64,000 nt of DNA from Marinobacter mangrovi. GTDB taxonomy: Bacteria; Pseudomonadota; Gammaproteobacteria; Pseudomonadales; Oleiphilaceae. The stretch lies in NCBI RefSeq assembly GCF_016798325.1, contig NZ_JAERVO010000002.1, forward strand, positions 716,207-780,206, in the 5' to 3' direction. Positions 42,750 through 53,402 of this stretch are shown in pieces. The first letter of the stretch is position 1. Every line of letters starts with the position of its first letter. The position numbers and the translations under genes were made by a program. The notes beneath the pieces are model-generated. The model saw only the letters and a list, made by a program, of their open reading frames with translations. It was not told the DNA's origin and did not search any database.

Positions 42750-43574
42750 CTAGGAGTCGGTAGGTGGGGTTTTCCGGCCGGCGTTAGATGGTTTTTTCGA
42801 ACCTTTCTTGGTCGGGCGCGCTGTCTGGTTATCCGGGGACAGTTCGTCCCGCATCCGCGCCACTTCAGCCTCCTGCTCGGCAACAAAGTGCAGCGACATT
42901 TCGAAACTCTGGCGGGTGAAATCCAGCACTTTACGGAAGCCTTCATCCGACAGCTCCCGCGCCTCATCGTGGCCCCGGAAGATGTTGATGAATTCCCGTT
43001 CCCGCTCGAACTGCAGCGGTAACTTGCCGACGCCCCAGTCCGACAGAATTTGCCAGGCTTCGGGATTGTAGTTGCGGGTGAAGCGCAGGATGAACGGAAT
43101 CGGATCGTTACGGGCCACCAGGGCGGCCAGGCGCAGGATCAGCTCGAACGAAAGGGTGGCGGTGCCATTCTCGATGGCTTCCAGCAGGCTCTTGTCCCGC
43201 AGGTCCAGGGCCTCGCTCATCTCATTGAGGGTGAGCCCGGCCACTTCCCGGATATCCTTCAGCGAGTCGCCGGCGGCGAGCATCATGCGCAGCTTGTCCT
43301 GCGAGTTGAGCAGGGCGCGGCCGGCCTTGATGGACGTGTCGGTGGTACGCAGGGCAAAGCGGAAGGCGGAACCGGTGAAGTCGGTCAGGCGGTCGACCAG
43401 GGAGTCTTCGTCTTCGGCGGCGGGTTTCCCGCCCTTGGCACCGGCCGTCTGCTGGCCGGTGAGGGGCGGGACTCCGAGCTTTTCAGCCTGCTGCATGGAC
43501 TGGATCGCGTGCAGCGTGTCCATGAGCAGGCTTTCCATGGCGAGGGCGCGCTTGCGATCGCTGTCGTTGCTCAT
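42750..43574 (-). CDS. Helix-turn-helix domain protein of unknown function
   Basis: This 274-residue protein has an XRE-like helix-turn-helix in its middle (SLKDIREVAGLTLNEMSEAL, about residues 104-123, with KSLLEAIENGTATLSFELIL as recognition part). The N-terminal part is low-complexity and charged, and the C-terminal third is helical (SDEGFRKVLDFTRQSFEMSL) and ends in a Lys/Pro-rich tail. It is next to prc with a 39-base gap in the same direction, so it may be co-transcribed. It is probably a DNA-binding regulator. Confidence 0.76.
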   Translation of the reverse strand: MSNDSDRKRALAMESLLMDTLHAIQSMQQAEKLGVPPLTGQQTAGAKGGKPAAEDEDSLVDRLTDFTGSAFRFALRTTDTSIKAGRALLNSQDKLRMMLAAGDSLKDIREVAGLTLNEMSEALDLRDKSLLEAIENGTATLSFELILRLAALVARNDPIPFILRFTRNYNPEAWQILSDWGVGKLPLQFEREREFINIFRGHDEARELSDEGFRKVLDFTRQSFEMSLHFVAEQEAEVARMRDELSPDNQTARPTKKGSKKPSNAGRKTPPTDS

Positions 43575-43613
43575 CCGGCGGTCCTTGCCTTGCTCCCTGA
43601 TAAAAAGCGTCGT

Positions 43614-45776
43614 TTACATATGCTCGTCAGCCTGAGCGGTGATCCGCTCAGGTTTGGTAATGGACGCCATCTTGGAATCCAGATCGATCATGTCGGACAT
43701 GATGTAGCCACCCTCGCGAACGATAAAGTCGTCGTCTTTCTTTTCATCCGGGTTGGCGGCTTCCGCCTCTTCGTAGTTTTCCAGCGCTTCCCAGTCCTTG
43801 AACGGCTCTTTGCCCTTGAGCTGACGACGCGCATTGGCGATCTTCAGCTGGCGGGACTCCAGATCGTCCTGGTAGGTCTCGCGCTTGTCATAGTTCAGGC
43901 TGACGTAATCCCGGTTGCGCTGGGTTTTGAGCAGGTTGATCTCCTCCTCCAGCAGCTGGAATTCCGGGTTCTTGTCGAAACGGGCTTCGTGACGCTCACG
44001 CAGCTTGTCGATGATGCTGCTGAAATCGAAGTAGCGGGCGTGGGGCACGGCTTCGATCTGGTCCCAGGGCAGGGCGTTATCCAGCGCGTCTTCGCCGATC
44101 TCTTCCTTGTTGATCCGGGTCGGGATGTTGATGTCCGGAATGACACCCTTGTGCTGGGTGGAGCCGCCGGAAACCCGGTAGAACTTGGACTGGGTGATCT
44201 TCAGCTGTCCGTGGTTCAGCGGGCGGACCGCCTGTACGGTGCCCTTGCCGAAGGTCTGCGAGCCCACGATCAGGCCGCGGCCGTAATCCTGGATGGCGCC
44301 GGCGAAGATCTCGGAGGCCGAGGCGCTCATACGGTTGACCAGGACCACCAGCGGGCCGGAGTAGGCCACGGACGGATCGTCGTCGGTCAGTACGCTGACG
44401 TCGTTGTCGGCGCTACGAATCTGGACGGTCGGGCCTTCATCGATGAACAGGCCCACCAGATCGTTGGCTTCCTGAAGGGCGCCGCCACCGTTGTTGCGCA
44501 GGTCGATCACCAGACCCTGCATGCCCTGACCTTTGAGCTTGTCGATCAGTTTGTGGACGTCACGCGTGGTGCTCTTGTAGTTCGGATCGCCGGCCTGCAT
44601 GGCCTGGAAATCGGCATAGAAGGTGGGGATGTCAATCACACCGACCTTGTAGTGCTTGCCGTCACGCTTCAGGTCGATCATGTCGCTCTTGGCGGACTGC
44701 TCTTCCAGCTTCACCTTGTCGCGGGTGATGTCGATGGTGCGGGTAATGGTTTCATCCGAGGCGCTGGCCGGAATCACTTCCAGGCGCACGACGGAAGAAC
44801 GCGGGCCGCGGATCAGGTCGACCACTTCATCCAGGCGCCAGCCCACGACGTTTTTCATCTCGCCGTCCTTACCCTGGGCCACGCCCACGATGCGATCGGC
44901 CGGCTTCAATTGACCCTGCTTGGACGCCGGGCCGCCCGGCACCAGGCGCACGACCTTGGTGTATTCGTTGTCCGACTGCAGCACCGCGCCAATGCCTTCC
45001 AGCGAGAGGCTCATGTTGATGTTGAAGTTCTCGGAGGTACGCGGGGAGAAGTAGGAGGTATGCGGGTCCCACAGGCTGGTAAACGCGTTCATATAGGTCT
45101 GGAAGGCGTCTTCGCTGCGTACCTGCAGGGTCCGTGAGCGCTGGCTTTCGTAGCGACGTTGCAGGGAGGTGGTGATTTCCTTGTCGCTCTTGCCGTTCAG
45201 GCGCTGGGCGAGCACGGCGTTCTTGATGCGGCGCTTCCAGATCGCGTCCAGCTCGTCCTTGCTCTTGGCCCAGGGATCGTCGGAGCGATCCAGCTTGAGT
45301 TCTTCGTCTTTGCTGAAGTCGAACTGGTCGACGCCGTCGTCAATCAGCTTCAGCGCGTAATCCAGGCGTTCGATCACGCGTTTTTCAAACAGGTTGTAAA
45401 TCTGGAAAGCCGGCTCGAGCTGGCCGGTCTTCAGTGCCGAGTCGAGCTTGGTGCGCCAGGGCGCGAAGCGGTCGATATCGCTCTGCAGGAAATAGACATG
45501 CTGACCGTCCAGGTGATCAAGGTAGGCGTCGAACACCCGCTTGGAGAGGTCAGAGTCGATCCGCTGATCCAGGAAATGCGTGAACTGGAGTTGCCGTGCG
45601 ATCAGGATATTGGCGCGGGCCTGATCGATGGTCGGCGAAACCGGCTGGAATGTCTGTGCGCCGTCCTTGTCCAGGGCCGCAAAACCGGCCGTGGAGGTAA
45701 TCGCCAGGCCAACGGCCAGGGCGACTGCGGAAGAACGGAGGCGGGGTACTCTCAGCTTGCGGATCGATAATGGCAT
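43614..45776 (-). CDS. prc: Carboxy-terminal processing protease Prc/Tsp
   Basis: This 720-residue periplasmic peptidase of family S41 has an N-terminal signal peptide, an N-terminal helical domain, a PDZ domain (about residues 245-330: MSLSLEGIGAVLQSDNEYTK), and the protease core with the Ser-Lys dyad: serine within SASASE (residues 484-488) and K511 in FGKGTVQ, at the usual spacing. The C-terminal DUF3340-like domain (YEEAEAANPDEKKDDDFIVR) is complete, and the length matches E. coli Prc. It trims lipoproteins and peptidoglycan hydrolases in the envelope. Confidence 0.95.
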   Translation of the reverse strand: MPLSIRKLRVPRLRSSAVALAVGLAITSTAGFAALDKDGAQTFQPVSPTIDQARANILIARQLQFTHFLDQRIDSDLSKRVFDAYLDHLDGQHVYFLQSDIDRFAPWRTKLDSALKTGQLEPAFQIYNLFEKRVIERLDYALKLIDDGVDQFDFSKDEELKLDRSDDPWAKSKDELDAIWKRRIKNAVLAQRLNGKSDKEITTSLQRRYESQRSRTLQVRSEDAFQTYMNAFTSLWDPHTSYFSPRTSENFNINMSLSLEGIGAVLQSDNEYTKVVRLVPGGPASKQGQLKPADRIVGVAQGKDGEMKNVVGWRLDEVVDLIRGPRSSVVRLEVIPASASDETITRTIDITRDKVKLEEQSAKSDMIDLKRDGKHYKVGVIDIPTFYADFQAMQAGDPNYKSTTRDVHKLIDKLKGQGMQGLVIDLRNNGGGALQEANDLVGLFIDEGPTVQIRSADNDVSVLTDDDPSVAYSGPLVVLVNRMSASASEIFAGAIQDYGRGLIVGSQTFGKGTVQAVRPLNHGQLKITQSKFYRVSGGSTQHKGVIPDINIPTRINKEEIGEDALDNALPWDQIEAVPHARYFDFSSIIDKLRERHEARFDKNPEFQLLEEEINLLKTQRNRDYVSLNYDKRETYQDDLESRQLKIANARRQLKGKEPFKDWEALENYEEAEAANPDEKKDDDFIVREGGYIMSDMIDLDSKMASITKPERITAQADEHM

Positions 45777-46093
45777 GTCATTACTGTCTTTGCAGGTGAA
45801 GATTGTAAGCCGGACGAGCGTTGCCGTCGGGCTTCCAGGCTGATCGGCGGTTCTCGGGTCTTAAATCCCGGGAAGGCCGGCAGACGCCGGAGCCTCCACT
45901 ATGACTTCCGAAAGATGGTTGTGTTCCGGAATATTTAGAGGATCCTCAGCTCATTGTAGGCAAGCGGCAGGGCCGTTGCTACCGGCCATGTGCTACGAGG
46001 TCATGACAATCTGTCCATAATGAGGACAAGTTCGGGTGAATTTGTTAGGCGCGGCCATTGTCCCGTCGTACTATCGAGCGGAATCCAGACGTT

Positions 46094-46124
46094 ACGGGTT
46101 CCGGCTGGGAGCGCCGGAACCCGT
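46094..46124 (-). terminator. Stem-loop after the beta-oxidation operon
   Basis: ACGGGTTCCGGC and GCCGGAACCCGT form a perfect 12-base-pair stem with a seven-base loop, starting 13 bases beyond the stop of the multifunctional beta-oxidation gene. There is no clear U-tract on the minus strand, so its termination strength is uncertain. The remaining gap 45777-46093 shows no gene; it must carry the prc promoter. Confidence 0.62.
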
Positions 46125-46136
46125 TTGATCGCCGGA

Positions 46137-48287
46137 TCATTGGAACGGGGTATTGCTTTCCGCTATATCCAGAAGCAACCGGGGCGGGGCGAAACGCTCG
46201 CCGAAGGCTTCGGCCAGTTCTTTTGCCCGTTCTGCGAACTTGCGCACACCGTACTGGTTGATGAACTGGACAGCGCCACCGGTCCAGGGCGCAAAGCCGA
46301 TGCCGAAGATACTGCCGATATTGGCGTCTTCCACCGTACGCAGGACGTTCTCCTCAAGGCATCGCACGGTTTCAATGGCCTGGATGAACAGCAGCCGGTC
46401 CTTCAGGGTTTGCAGGTCCACTTCCGATGCTTTCGCCGAATCGGTGTAATGTTCGGCGAGGCCGGACCAGAGGTGCTTCTTGCCGGAGGCGGGATAATCG
46501 TAGAAACCGGCGCCAGCGGCTTTTCCCTTGCGATCGTGCTCGTTGACCATGGCATCGATGACCGCTTCGGCCGGGTGGGGTGTCCAGGACTGACCGGCGG
46601 CCTCCATGTCTTTGCGGCTTTGGTTCCGCACGTGCTGGATCAGTGTGAGGCTGACTTCATCGCATACGGCCAGCGGGCCAACAGGCATGCCGGACAGAAT
46701 ACCGGCGTTTTCGATGCTGGCCGGGTGAATGCCTTCCTTCACCATGGCGACGCCTTCGTTGACGAAGGTGCCGAATACGCGCGAGGTGAAAAAGCCGCGG
46801 CTGTCGTTGACCACGATCGGGATCTTGCCGATCTGCTGCACATAGTCGAAGGCCCGGGCAAGGGTGTCGTCGGACGTTTGCTCGCCGACGATGATCTCCA
46901 CCAGCTGCATCTTGTCGACCGGCGAGAAGAAATGCAGGCCGATGAATTTATCCGGGGCGCGGGAGGCCTGGGCCAACTGGGTAATGGGAATCGTGGACGT
47001 GTTGGAAGCGAAGATGCCGCCGTCTGCCAATTGCTGCTCGGCTTCCCGGGTGACCTTGGCTTTCAGGTCGCTGTCTTCGAAAACCGCTTCGATAATCAGG
47101 TCGCAGCCGGCAAGGTCGTTGGCGGCCCCAGTCGCCTGGATGCGGCCAAGCACCTTATCCCGCTCGTCGCTGGTCATCCGCCCGCGGCTGACTTTCTTGT
47201 CCAGCAGCTTCTGTGAATACGCCTTGCCTTTCTCGGCGTTCTCGACGGACACATCCTTCAGGACCACGTCCAGCCCGCGTGCAGCGGTGGCGTAGGCAAT
47301 GCCGGCGCCCATCATGCCGGCACCGAGGATGCCGACTTTCTGGAATCGGGCCTTGTCGACGCCTTGCGGACGGCTTTCACCGGCCTTGATGGCGTTAAGC
47401 TGGAACCAGAAGGTGCCCGTCATGTTCTTGGACACCTGGCCGCAGACCAATTGTGCAAAGTAGCGGGTTTCGATCAGCTGGCCGTTGTCGAAATCGACCT
47501 GGGCGCCTTCGACGGCCGCCGAGAGGATGGCCTCAGGTGCCGGGTAGCAGCCTTTGGTTTTTTGTTTCAGCATGGCCGGAGCGATGGCCAGCTTTTGCGC
47601 CATGGCCGGGTGCTGCGGTCCACCTCCCGGAATCTTGAAGCCTTTCTGGTCCCAGGGTTGCTGGCAGCTGGGGTTCGATTCAATGAAGGCGCGGGCCCGG
47701 GCGATCAGGTCGTCGGTATCCGAGGCCAGGGCATCAACGATGCCGACCTTGAGGGCCGCTTTCGGATTCGATTTCTTGCCTTCCATCAGGTAGGGGAAAG
47801 ACGTCTCCAGCCCCAGCATGCGAGGCAGGCGCTGGGTACCGCCGCCGCCAGGCAGCAGGCCCAGGGTGACTTCCGGCAGACCGAGCTGGATGCTGTCGTC
47901 GTCCAGCACTACCCGGTGATGGCAGGCCAGGCACAGCTCCAGGCCGCCGCCCAGGGCACTGCCGTTGATCGCGGCGACCACGGGCTTGCCGCAGGTTTCC
48001 AGTACCCGCATCTGGCGCTTGAGTCCATTGACCATGGCCTCGAATTCGCCGGCCTGCTCCTTGGTCACCTTATACAGTTCATTCAGGTCGCCCCCGGCGA
48101 AGAAGGTCTTCTTACCGGAGGTCAGGATAATGCCTTTGATGCTGTCCAGATCCTGCTCGACGCGGCTGACGGTTTCGGTCAATGCCTCGCGGAAGGCCGC
48201 GTTCATGGTGTTGGCGGACTGGCCGGGCATGTCGATGGTCAGGGTGAGGATGTTCTGGTCGTCGATGTCGTAACGGATGGCACTCAT
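46137..48287 (-). CDS. Multifunctional enoyl-CoA hydratase/3-hydroxyacyl-CoA dehydrogenase
   Basis: This 716-residue alpha subunit-type protein of beta-oxidation resembles FadJ/FadB. The N-terminal crotonase domain has INGSALGGGLELCLACHHRV and PEVTLGLLPGGGGTQRLPRM, which carry the two catalytic glutamates. The dehydrogenase part begins KVGILGAGMMGAGIAYATAA (about residue 317) and includes FIGLHFFSPVDKMQLVEIIV with the catalytic histidine. It converts enoyl-CoA to 3-ketoacyl-CoA in the cytoplasm. The thiolase gene lies 24 bases upstream in the same operon. Confidence 0.94.
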   Translation of the reverse strand: MSAIRYDIDDQNILTLTIDMPGQSANTMNAAFREALTETVSRVEQDLDSIKGIILTSGKKTFFAGGDLNELYKVTKEQAGEFEAMVNGLKRQMRVLETCGKPVVAAINGSALGGGLELCLACHHRVVLDDDSIQLGLPEVTLGLLPGGGGTQRLPRMLGLETSFPYLMEGKKSNPKAALKVGIVDALASDTDDLIARARAFIESNPSCQQPWDQKGFKIPGGGPQHPAMAQKLAIAPAMLKQKTKGCYPAPEAILSAAVEGAQVDFDNGQLIETRYFAQLVCGQVSKNMTGTFWFQLNAIKAGESRPQGVDKARFQKVGILGAGMMGAGIAYATAARGLDVVLKDVSVENAEKGKAYSQKLLDKKVSRGRMTSDERDKVLGRIQATGAANDLAGCDLIIEAVFEDSDLKAKVTREAEQQLADGGIFASNTSTIPITQLAQASRAPDKFIGLHFFSPVDKMQLVEIIVGEQTSDDTLARAFDYVQQIGKIPIVVNDSRGFFTSRVFGTFVNEGVAMVKEGIHPASIENAGILSGMPVGPLAVCDEVSLTLIQHVRNQSRKDMEAAGQSWTPHPAEAVIDAMVNEHDRKGKAAGAGFYDYPASGKKHLWSGLAEHYTDSAKASEVDLQTLKDRLLFIQAIETVRCLEENVLRTVEDANIGSIFGIGFAPWTGGAVQFINQYGVRKFAERAKELAEAFGERFAPPRLLLDIAESNTPFQ

Positions 48288-48311
48288 GATTGGATCCTTC
48301 TCTGTCCCGGC

Positions 48312-49520
<1,209 letters not shown>

Positions 49521-49737
49521 TGTTGTTCCTCTGCGCGCTGGGGCGGAGTCGTGTTCAGTCTGGGGTGCCGACGGGCAACCGCTTTCAGGATAGACAGCCA
49601 CCTTAGCGGCCGGTTTCGGTGGAGGTAATGACCCGGGCTGCCATTCGCATTGGCGAAACTGCTCAGGTGGCAATCCGCACGTAGGCATCTAATCTACAGA
49701 CAGGTCCATTCTGTAATCCGAACAAGGTGCTGTTCTT

Positions 49738-50001
49738 ATGTCCCTGCTCGATACCATCGATAATTTCTATGAAGGTCTGGTGGCGGAAGCCATTGAGGAA
49801 GGCCGAAAGTCTGACGAGGGCGAAGATTTCCTGGCGGATGTGATGTGCGTGGCGCTGAACCGGCTGCCGACGCGCTATTACCGACATTCCATTGATATGC
49901 GATTCTACCTGGCGGACCCGGAAATGCAGGAGATGCGGGATCGTGTCCGGGTGGCGGTTTCTGAGGCGAAGGATTTTGTGCTCAAGCACCAGCGGGAGTG
50001 A
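49738..50001 (+). CDS. ComFB-family protein
   Basis: This 87-residue protein reads MSLLDTIDNFYEGLVAEAIE near the N-terminus and DFLADVMCVALNRLPTRYYR in the middle, the pattern of the late competence development protein ComFB. In cyanobacteria ComFB-type proteins have been reported to bind cyclic dinucleotides and act in motility and competence; a role here is unknown. It stands alone between the thiolase gene (divergent) and the DUF349 gene (convergent). Confidence 0.86.
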   Translation: MSLLDTIDNFYEGLVAEAIEEGRKSDEGEDFLADVMCVALNRLPTRYYRHSIDMRFYLADPEMQEMRDRVRVAVSEAKDFVLKHQRE

Positions 50002-50006
50002 TGGAC

Positions 50007-50022
50007 CGCCCCGGTCGGGGCG
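50007..50022. terminator. Hairpin between comFB-like and DUF349 genes
   Basis: CGCCCC-GGTC-GGGGCG forms a six-base-pair GC stem with a tetraloop in the 43-base gap between two convergent genes. It may terminate transcription from both sides; no T-run is present. Confidence 0.45.
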
Positions 50023-50044
50023 ATCCATTGCGGGAGCTGAAGGC

Positions 50045-52693
50045 TCAACCCTGCCAGTTGGCGAGGGCGTTGCGCAGGCGGGGCATCAGGCTCTCGGCGT
50101 CAGACGGTTCGATGGACTGGGCGCACCAGCAATCGATGAGCCGGTTGATCTCGTCTTCTGCTGAGCCCGCACTGCCATTGCCGCCGGTCAGGCCGGCAGC
50201 GAGGCGCTCCACCTGCTGCTTCATGCGCAGCTCCTGATCTTCTTCCGGCGACGGCAGGCCGGTCGCGATTTCCAGGCGAATGGCAATTTCCCGGGGTGAG
50301 GGCAGCGGATCCGGCAGGTTGCTGCTATCGCCGGGTTGGCTGTTACCCGCGTGCAGCCGGGCTTCCCAGTCGGCCACTTGCTGGCCGCGCTCAAGCTGCT
50401 GGATCGCTTGATCCAGGGCCGACTTTTCGGTCGCCAGTTCATCCGATACCGGGGCGGGAATGCGCCGTGGTGCCGGGGCACTGCGAAGCGCCTGCTGCAG
50501 TTGGCGAAGCGTCGCCAGATCGTCCTGGGCGGCCTCGCGTTGCTGGCGGCTGTCCTCGATGGCCTGTTTCAGGGTGTCCAGGGCGACGGTATCTTCGGCC
50601 GCCTGCTCCGCACGCTGGGCATCACGACGGGCAAAAATGGCATCGCAGGCGGCGCGGAAGTCCTGCCAGAGCTTGCGATCCTCCCGGTGACGGGTGATGC
50701 CGATGCCTTGCCACTCTTTCTGTAGGGCCTTGGCCTGTTCCATGGCGTCGCCCAGGGGCTCATGTTCAATCAGGGCCTGGGCGCGCTCAACGATGGCCTG
50801 TTTGCTGGCTTCATTCTTCTGCCGCTCCTCGTTCAGAGGCGCTTCCACCTGCTTCAACAAATGGTCGAATCGTTTCTGCAGGGGGCGGTTTGCCTTGAAG
50901 TCCACAGGCCAGGCTTCGCGCCACTCCTGGCGGGCCACACGGTGAATCCGCTCCACCGCTTTCCAGTCGGCGTTCTGCCAGTCGGCGTTGTCGACGAAGT
51001 CCGCCAATTGGTCGCAGATGGCCTGGCGCTTGTCGATGTTGACGTGCTTGAGCTCGGACTTGGCGGCGAAATATTCATGGCAGGGCTCATAGGCGATGTC
51101 CGACGCCTTCTTGAAACGCTGCCACAGCGATTGGTCGGATGAGCCGCCCAGGTCGCGCCATTCCTGCTGCAATTCCTTGATGTGGGTGGCCTTGGCTTCC
51201 GGCTCCATATGCTGGGTGGCCAAGTATTCCATGGCTTCACACAATTCCTCCTGCTTCGGGCGGGTAGCAAAGCCGCGCCAGTCCTGCAGGTCCTGCAGCT
51301 GTCGGCCAAGCAGCGTCAGGCGGGCCTGGCGCTGGCTGGCGTGTTTGTGGTCGAGCGCGTTGAAGGCATGCTGGGCCTGCTTGTGCAGGTGGCGGGACTC
51401 GGAATATTGGTCCTGCTCCAGTGCTTTTTCCAGCTTTTCAAGCAGGTCGTCGAGTGCTTTGACCTGGGTTTTCTGGTCGCTGGTCTGGGTTTTGCGCACT
51501 TCACGCGCCTGGCCCAGTTTGCGGGCGGCGGTTTCCAGCGCCGGCGGCTGGGCGTAGCCGCCCGGCCAGTCGATGGTTTCCAGAAGCTGGCGCAGTTCGG
51601 CGCTGTCTGGAGACTCCGCATCGACCAGTGACTGCAGGGCTTCCTGCTGCTGTTGCAGGCGTTGGACGGAGCCGATGTAGTGGCGCAGTTCCAGCATCAG
51701 GGCCTGGTAATCTTTCTGTTCCGACTTGGCAACCTCGCTGTCCCGGGTCGCCTCCATCCAGCGGTTTTCCTGGGTTTTCTGCAGGGCGTCGAGTGACGAC
51801 AGGGACGGCCCGCGTTCCGGCATGGCTTCGCGCAGGCCGTTCAGGGTGTCGCGCAGCAAATCCAGGGTCGCCTTGCGTTCTTCCTGCTTATGGTGGGATT
51901 CCGCTTCCCGGGCCGAGGCTTCCTCGACTTCACGCACCCGGCGGTTGCAGGCATCCAGCGCGGTGAGGAAGGCGGTGTGCTGGTCGTTGGAAGCCGCGGA
52001 AGACAGGTTTTTCCACTGGGACTGCAGGCTCTCGACGCGCGCCGCGTAGAGTTGCAGGTTGTCGGTTTTTGCGTGTTCTTCGGCCTGGCGGATCAGGTCC
52101 TCGATGGCGTTCTGGACAGCCTGTTCGCGGTCCTTTTCCTGACGCAGCAGTTGCAGGCGTTTCTTGGTCAGCTGATAGACGCCTTTGTCGCGACCTTTGG
52201 CGGCTCGCTGCACGGCCATCAATTCATCTTCGCCTTCGATCCGTTCGGCTGCCGCAAGACGAACCGCGGCGGTCTTGCCTTCGGTCGCCAGAGACAGCAG
52301 CTTTTGCGGATCCGTTTCCGCGGAGATCTGTTCCGCATCCATGTCTGCGCTCTGGCAGAGCTGGTGAACCAGCGCCTGCTGCTGGGGATCGGACAGTGCC
52401 GCGCGGGCCTGTTCGACCTGTTCCGGATGCTGGCTTGCCAGCGCGCTGATGCGGCCGGCCAGGCGATTGCGCACGGTGGCCGAAGCCTCGCTGTACAGCG
52501 GGATCAGGTGTTTGATGTGGGGGATGCGGTCAATGGCGACGCCCCGCTGACTGTTGGTCTCTGCCGAGCGGGCCAGCTCAATCAGGGCATTGAGTTCGTC
52601 CGGTTTGTCCGGGTTCAGCGCGCTGACATCGGGCTGTGGTTGGGCGTTGTCGGATTTGCGGTTCTTGAAGAGCTTCTTGATAAAGGCCGCCAT
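50045..52693 (-). CDS. DUF349 domain-containing protein
   Basis: This 882-residue cytoplasmic protein starts MAAFIKKLFKNRKSDNAQPQ at 52693. It is almost wholly alpha-helical and coiled-coil, with several DUF349 repeats in which a W(K/R)xxxx...LWxxFrxAxD pattern recurs (for example LQQEWRDLGGSSDQSLWQRF, and LQKEWQGIGITRHREDRKLW). The role of DUF349 proteins is largely unknown. The start was placed at the basic amphipathic MAAFIKKLF that begins most homologues. It is divergent from recX with a 196-base gap. Confidence 0.9.
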   Translation of the reverse strand: MAAFIKKLFKNRKSDNAQPQPDVSALNPDKPDELNALIELARSAETNSQRGVAIDRIPHIKHLIPLYSEASATVRNRLAGRISALASQHPEQVEQARAALSDPQQQALVHQLCQSADMDAEQISAETDPQKLLSLATEGKTAAVRLAAAERIEGEDELMAVQRAAKGRDKGVYQLTKKRLQLLRQEKDREQAVQNAIEDLIRQAEEHAKTDNLQLYAARVESLQSQWKNLSSAASNDQHTAFLTALDACNRRVREVEEASAREAESHHKQEERKATLDLLRDTLNGLREAMPERGPSLSSLDALQKTQENRWMEATRDSEVAKSEQKDYQALMLELRHYIGSVQRLQQQQEALQSLVDAESPDSAELRQLLETIDWPGGYAQPPALETAARKLGQAREVRKTQTSDQKTQVKALDDLLEKLEKALEQDQYSESRHLHKQAQHAFNALDHKHASQRQARLTLLGRQLQDLQDWRGFATRPKQEELCEAMEYLATQHMEPEAKATHIKELQQEWRDLGGSSDQSLWQRFKKASDIAYEPCHEYFAAKSELKHVNIDKRQAICDQLADFVDNADWQNADWKAVERIHRVARQEWREAWPVDFKANRPLQKRFDHLLKQVEAPLNEERQKNEASKQAIVERAQALIEHEPLGDAMEQAKALQKEWQGIGITRHREDRKLWQDFRAACDAIFARRDAQRAEQAAEDTVALDTLKQAIEDSRQQREAAQDDLATLRQLQQALRSAPAPRRIPAPVSDELATEKSALDQAIQQLERGQQVADWEARLHAGNSQPGDSSNLPDPLPSPREIAIRLEIATGLPSPEEDQELRMKQQVERLAAGLTGGNGSAGSAEDEINRLIDCWCAQSIEPSDAESLMPRLRNALANWQG

Positions 52694-52889
52694 AACGGAA
52701 TCCCCACACGGTAAGGCAAGTTGCTGACCGGGTGAACGCGTCCGGTCAGAATCAGGCAGCCTGTGGCCGCCGACAGAGCAGCGGGTTACATCGACGCCCG
52801 CTTGCATGGTGGGTTAGTCTAATCGTTTTGGAGACCTGCTGCACAGGGCTGTGTAGAGGTTTGGAATGCGCTGGATCTGAAGACAATTC

Positions 52890-53378
52890 ATGGCCCCGAA
52901 AAACAGCAAATCTGACCATCAGGACCCCGAATACAAGGCCCGTTCCGTCGCCCTCAAATTGTTGGCCCGGCGCGAGCACAGCCGTCAGGAATTACGGCTG
53001 AAGCTGATGCAGCGGAAGCTCACGCCCGACGTCATTGATCCGGTGCTGGACGACTACGAGCGGGAAGGCTGGCTGGACGACGACCGCTTTGCCGACGTGT
53101 ACGCCCGTCAGCGAATGGACCTGTACTACGGCCCGCTGCGCATTGAAAGCGAACTTCAACAGCGCGGTGTGTTCCAGCGGCCGACGTGTATGCAGGAAGT
53201 GAGCGATCAGCAATGGGCCGAACGGGCCACCGAAGCAAGGCGCCGCCGGTTTGGCCTGTCGACATCCACGTTGGAGTGGTCGGACAAGGTGCGCCAGGCG
53301 CGTTTTCTGGCCCAGCGTGGGTTTACCGGTGAGCAGGCCGAGAGGGCGCTGGATGCCCGCGACGACGCCCCGGAGTGA
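52890..53378 (+). CDS. recX: Regulatory protein RecX
   Basis: This 162-residue protein has three RecX three-helix repeats: ARSVALKLLARREHSRQELR, then VIDPVLDDYEREGWLDDDRF and a third containing ARFLAQRGFTGEQAERAL. RecX binds inside the RecA filament groove and limits recombination. Normally recX lies next to recA; here no recA is adjacent, and the gene converges with mltF, with 24 bases between their ends. Confidence 0.91.
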   Translation: MAPKNSKSDHQDPEYKARSVALKLLARREHSRQELRLKLMQRKLTPDVIDPVLDDYEREGWLDDDRFADVYARQRMDLYYGPLRIESELQQRGVFQRPTCMQEVSDQQWAERATEARRRRFGLSTSTLEWSDKVRQARFLAQRGFTGEQAERALDARDDAPE

Positions 53379-53402
53379 GCCAGGGCGTCGCTGATTGCCG
53401 CG

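Noticed and set aside
43050..45137. A 695-residue plus-strand open frame opposite the HTH gene and prc
   Set aside because: It is the mirror of prc codons; the leucine/valine/glycine-rich composition without motifs and the absence of a ribosome-binding site argue against coding.
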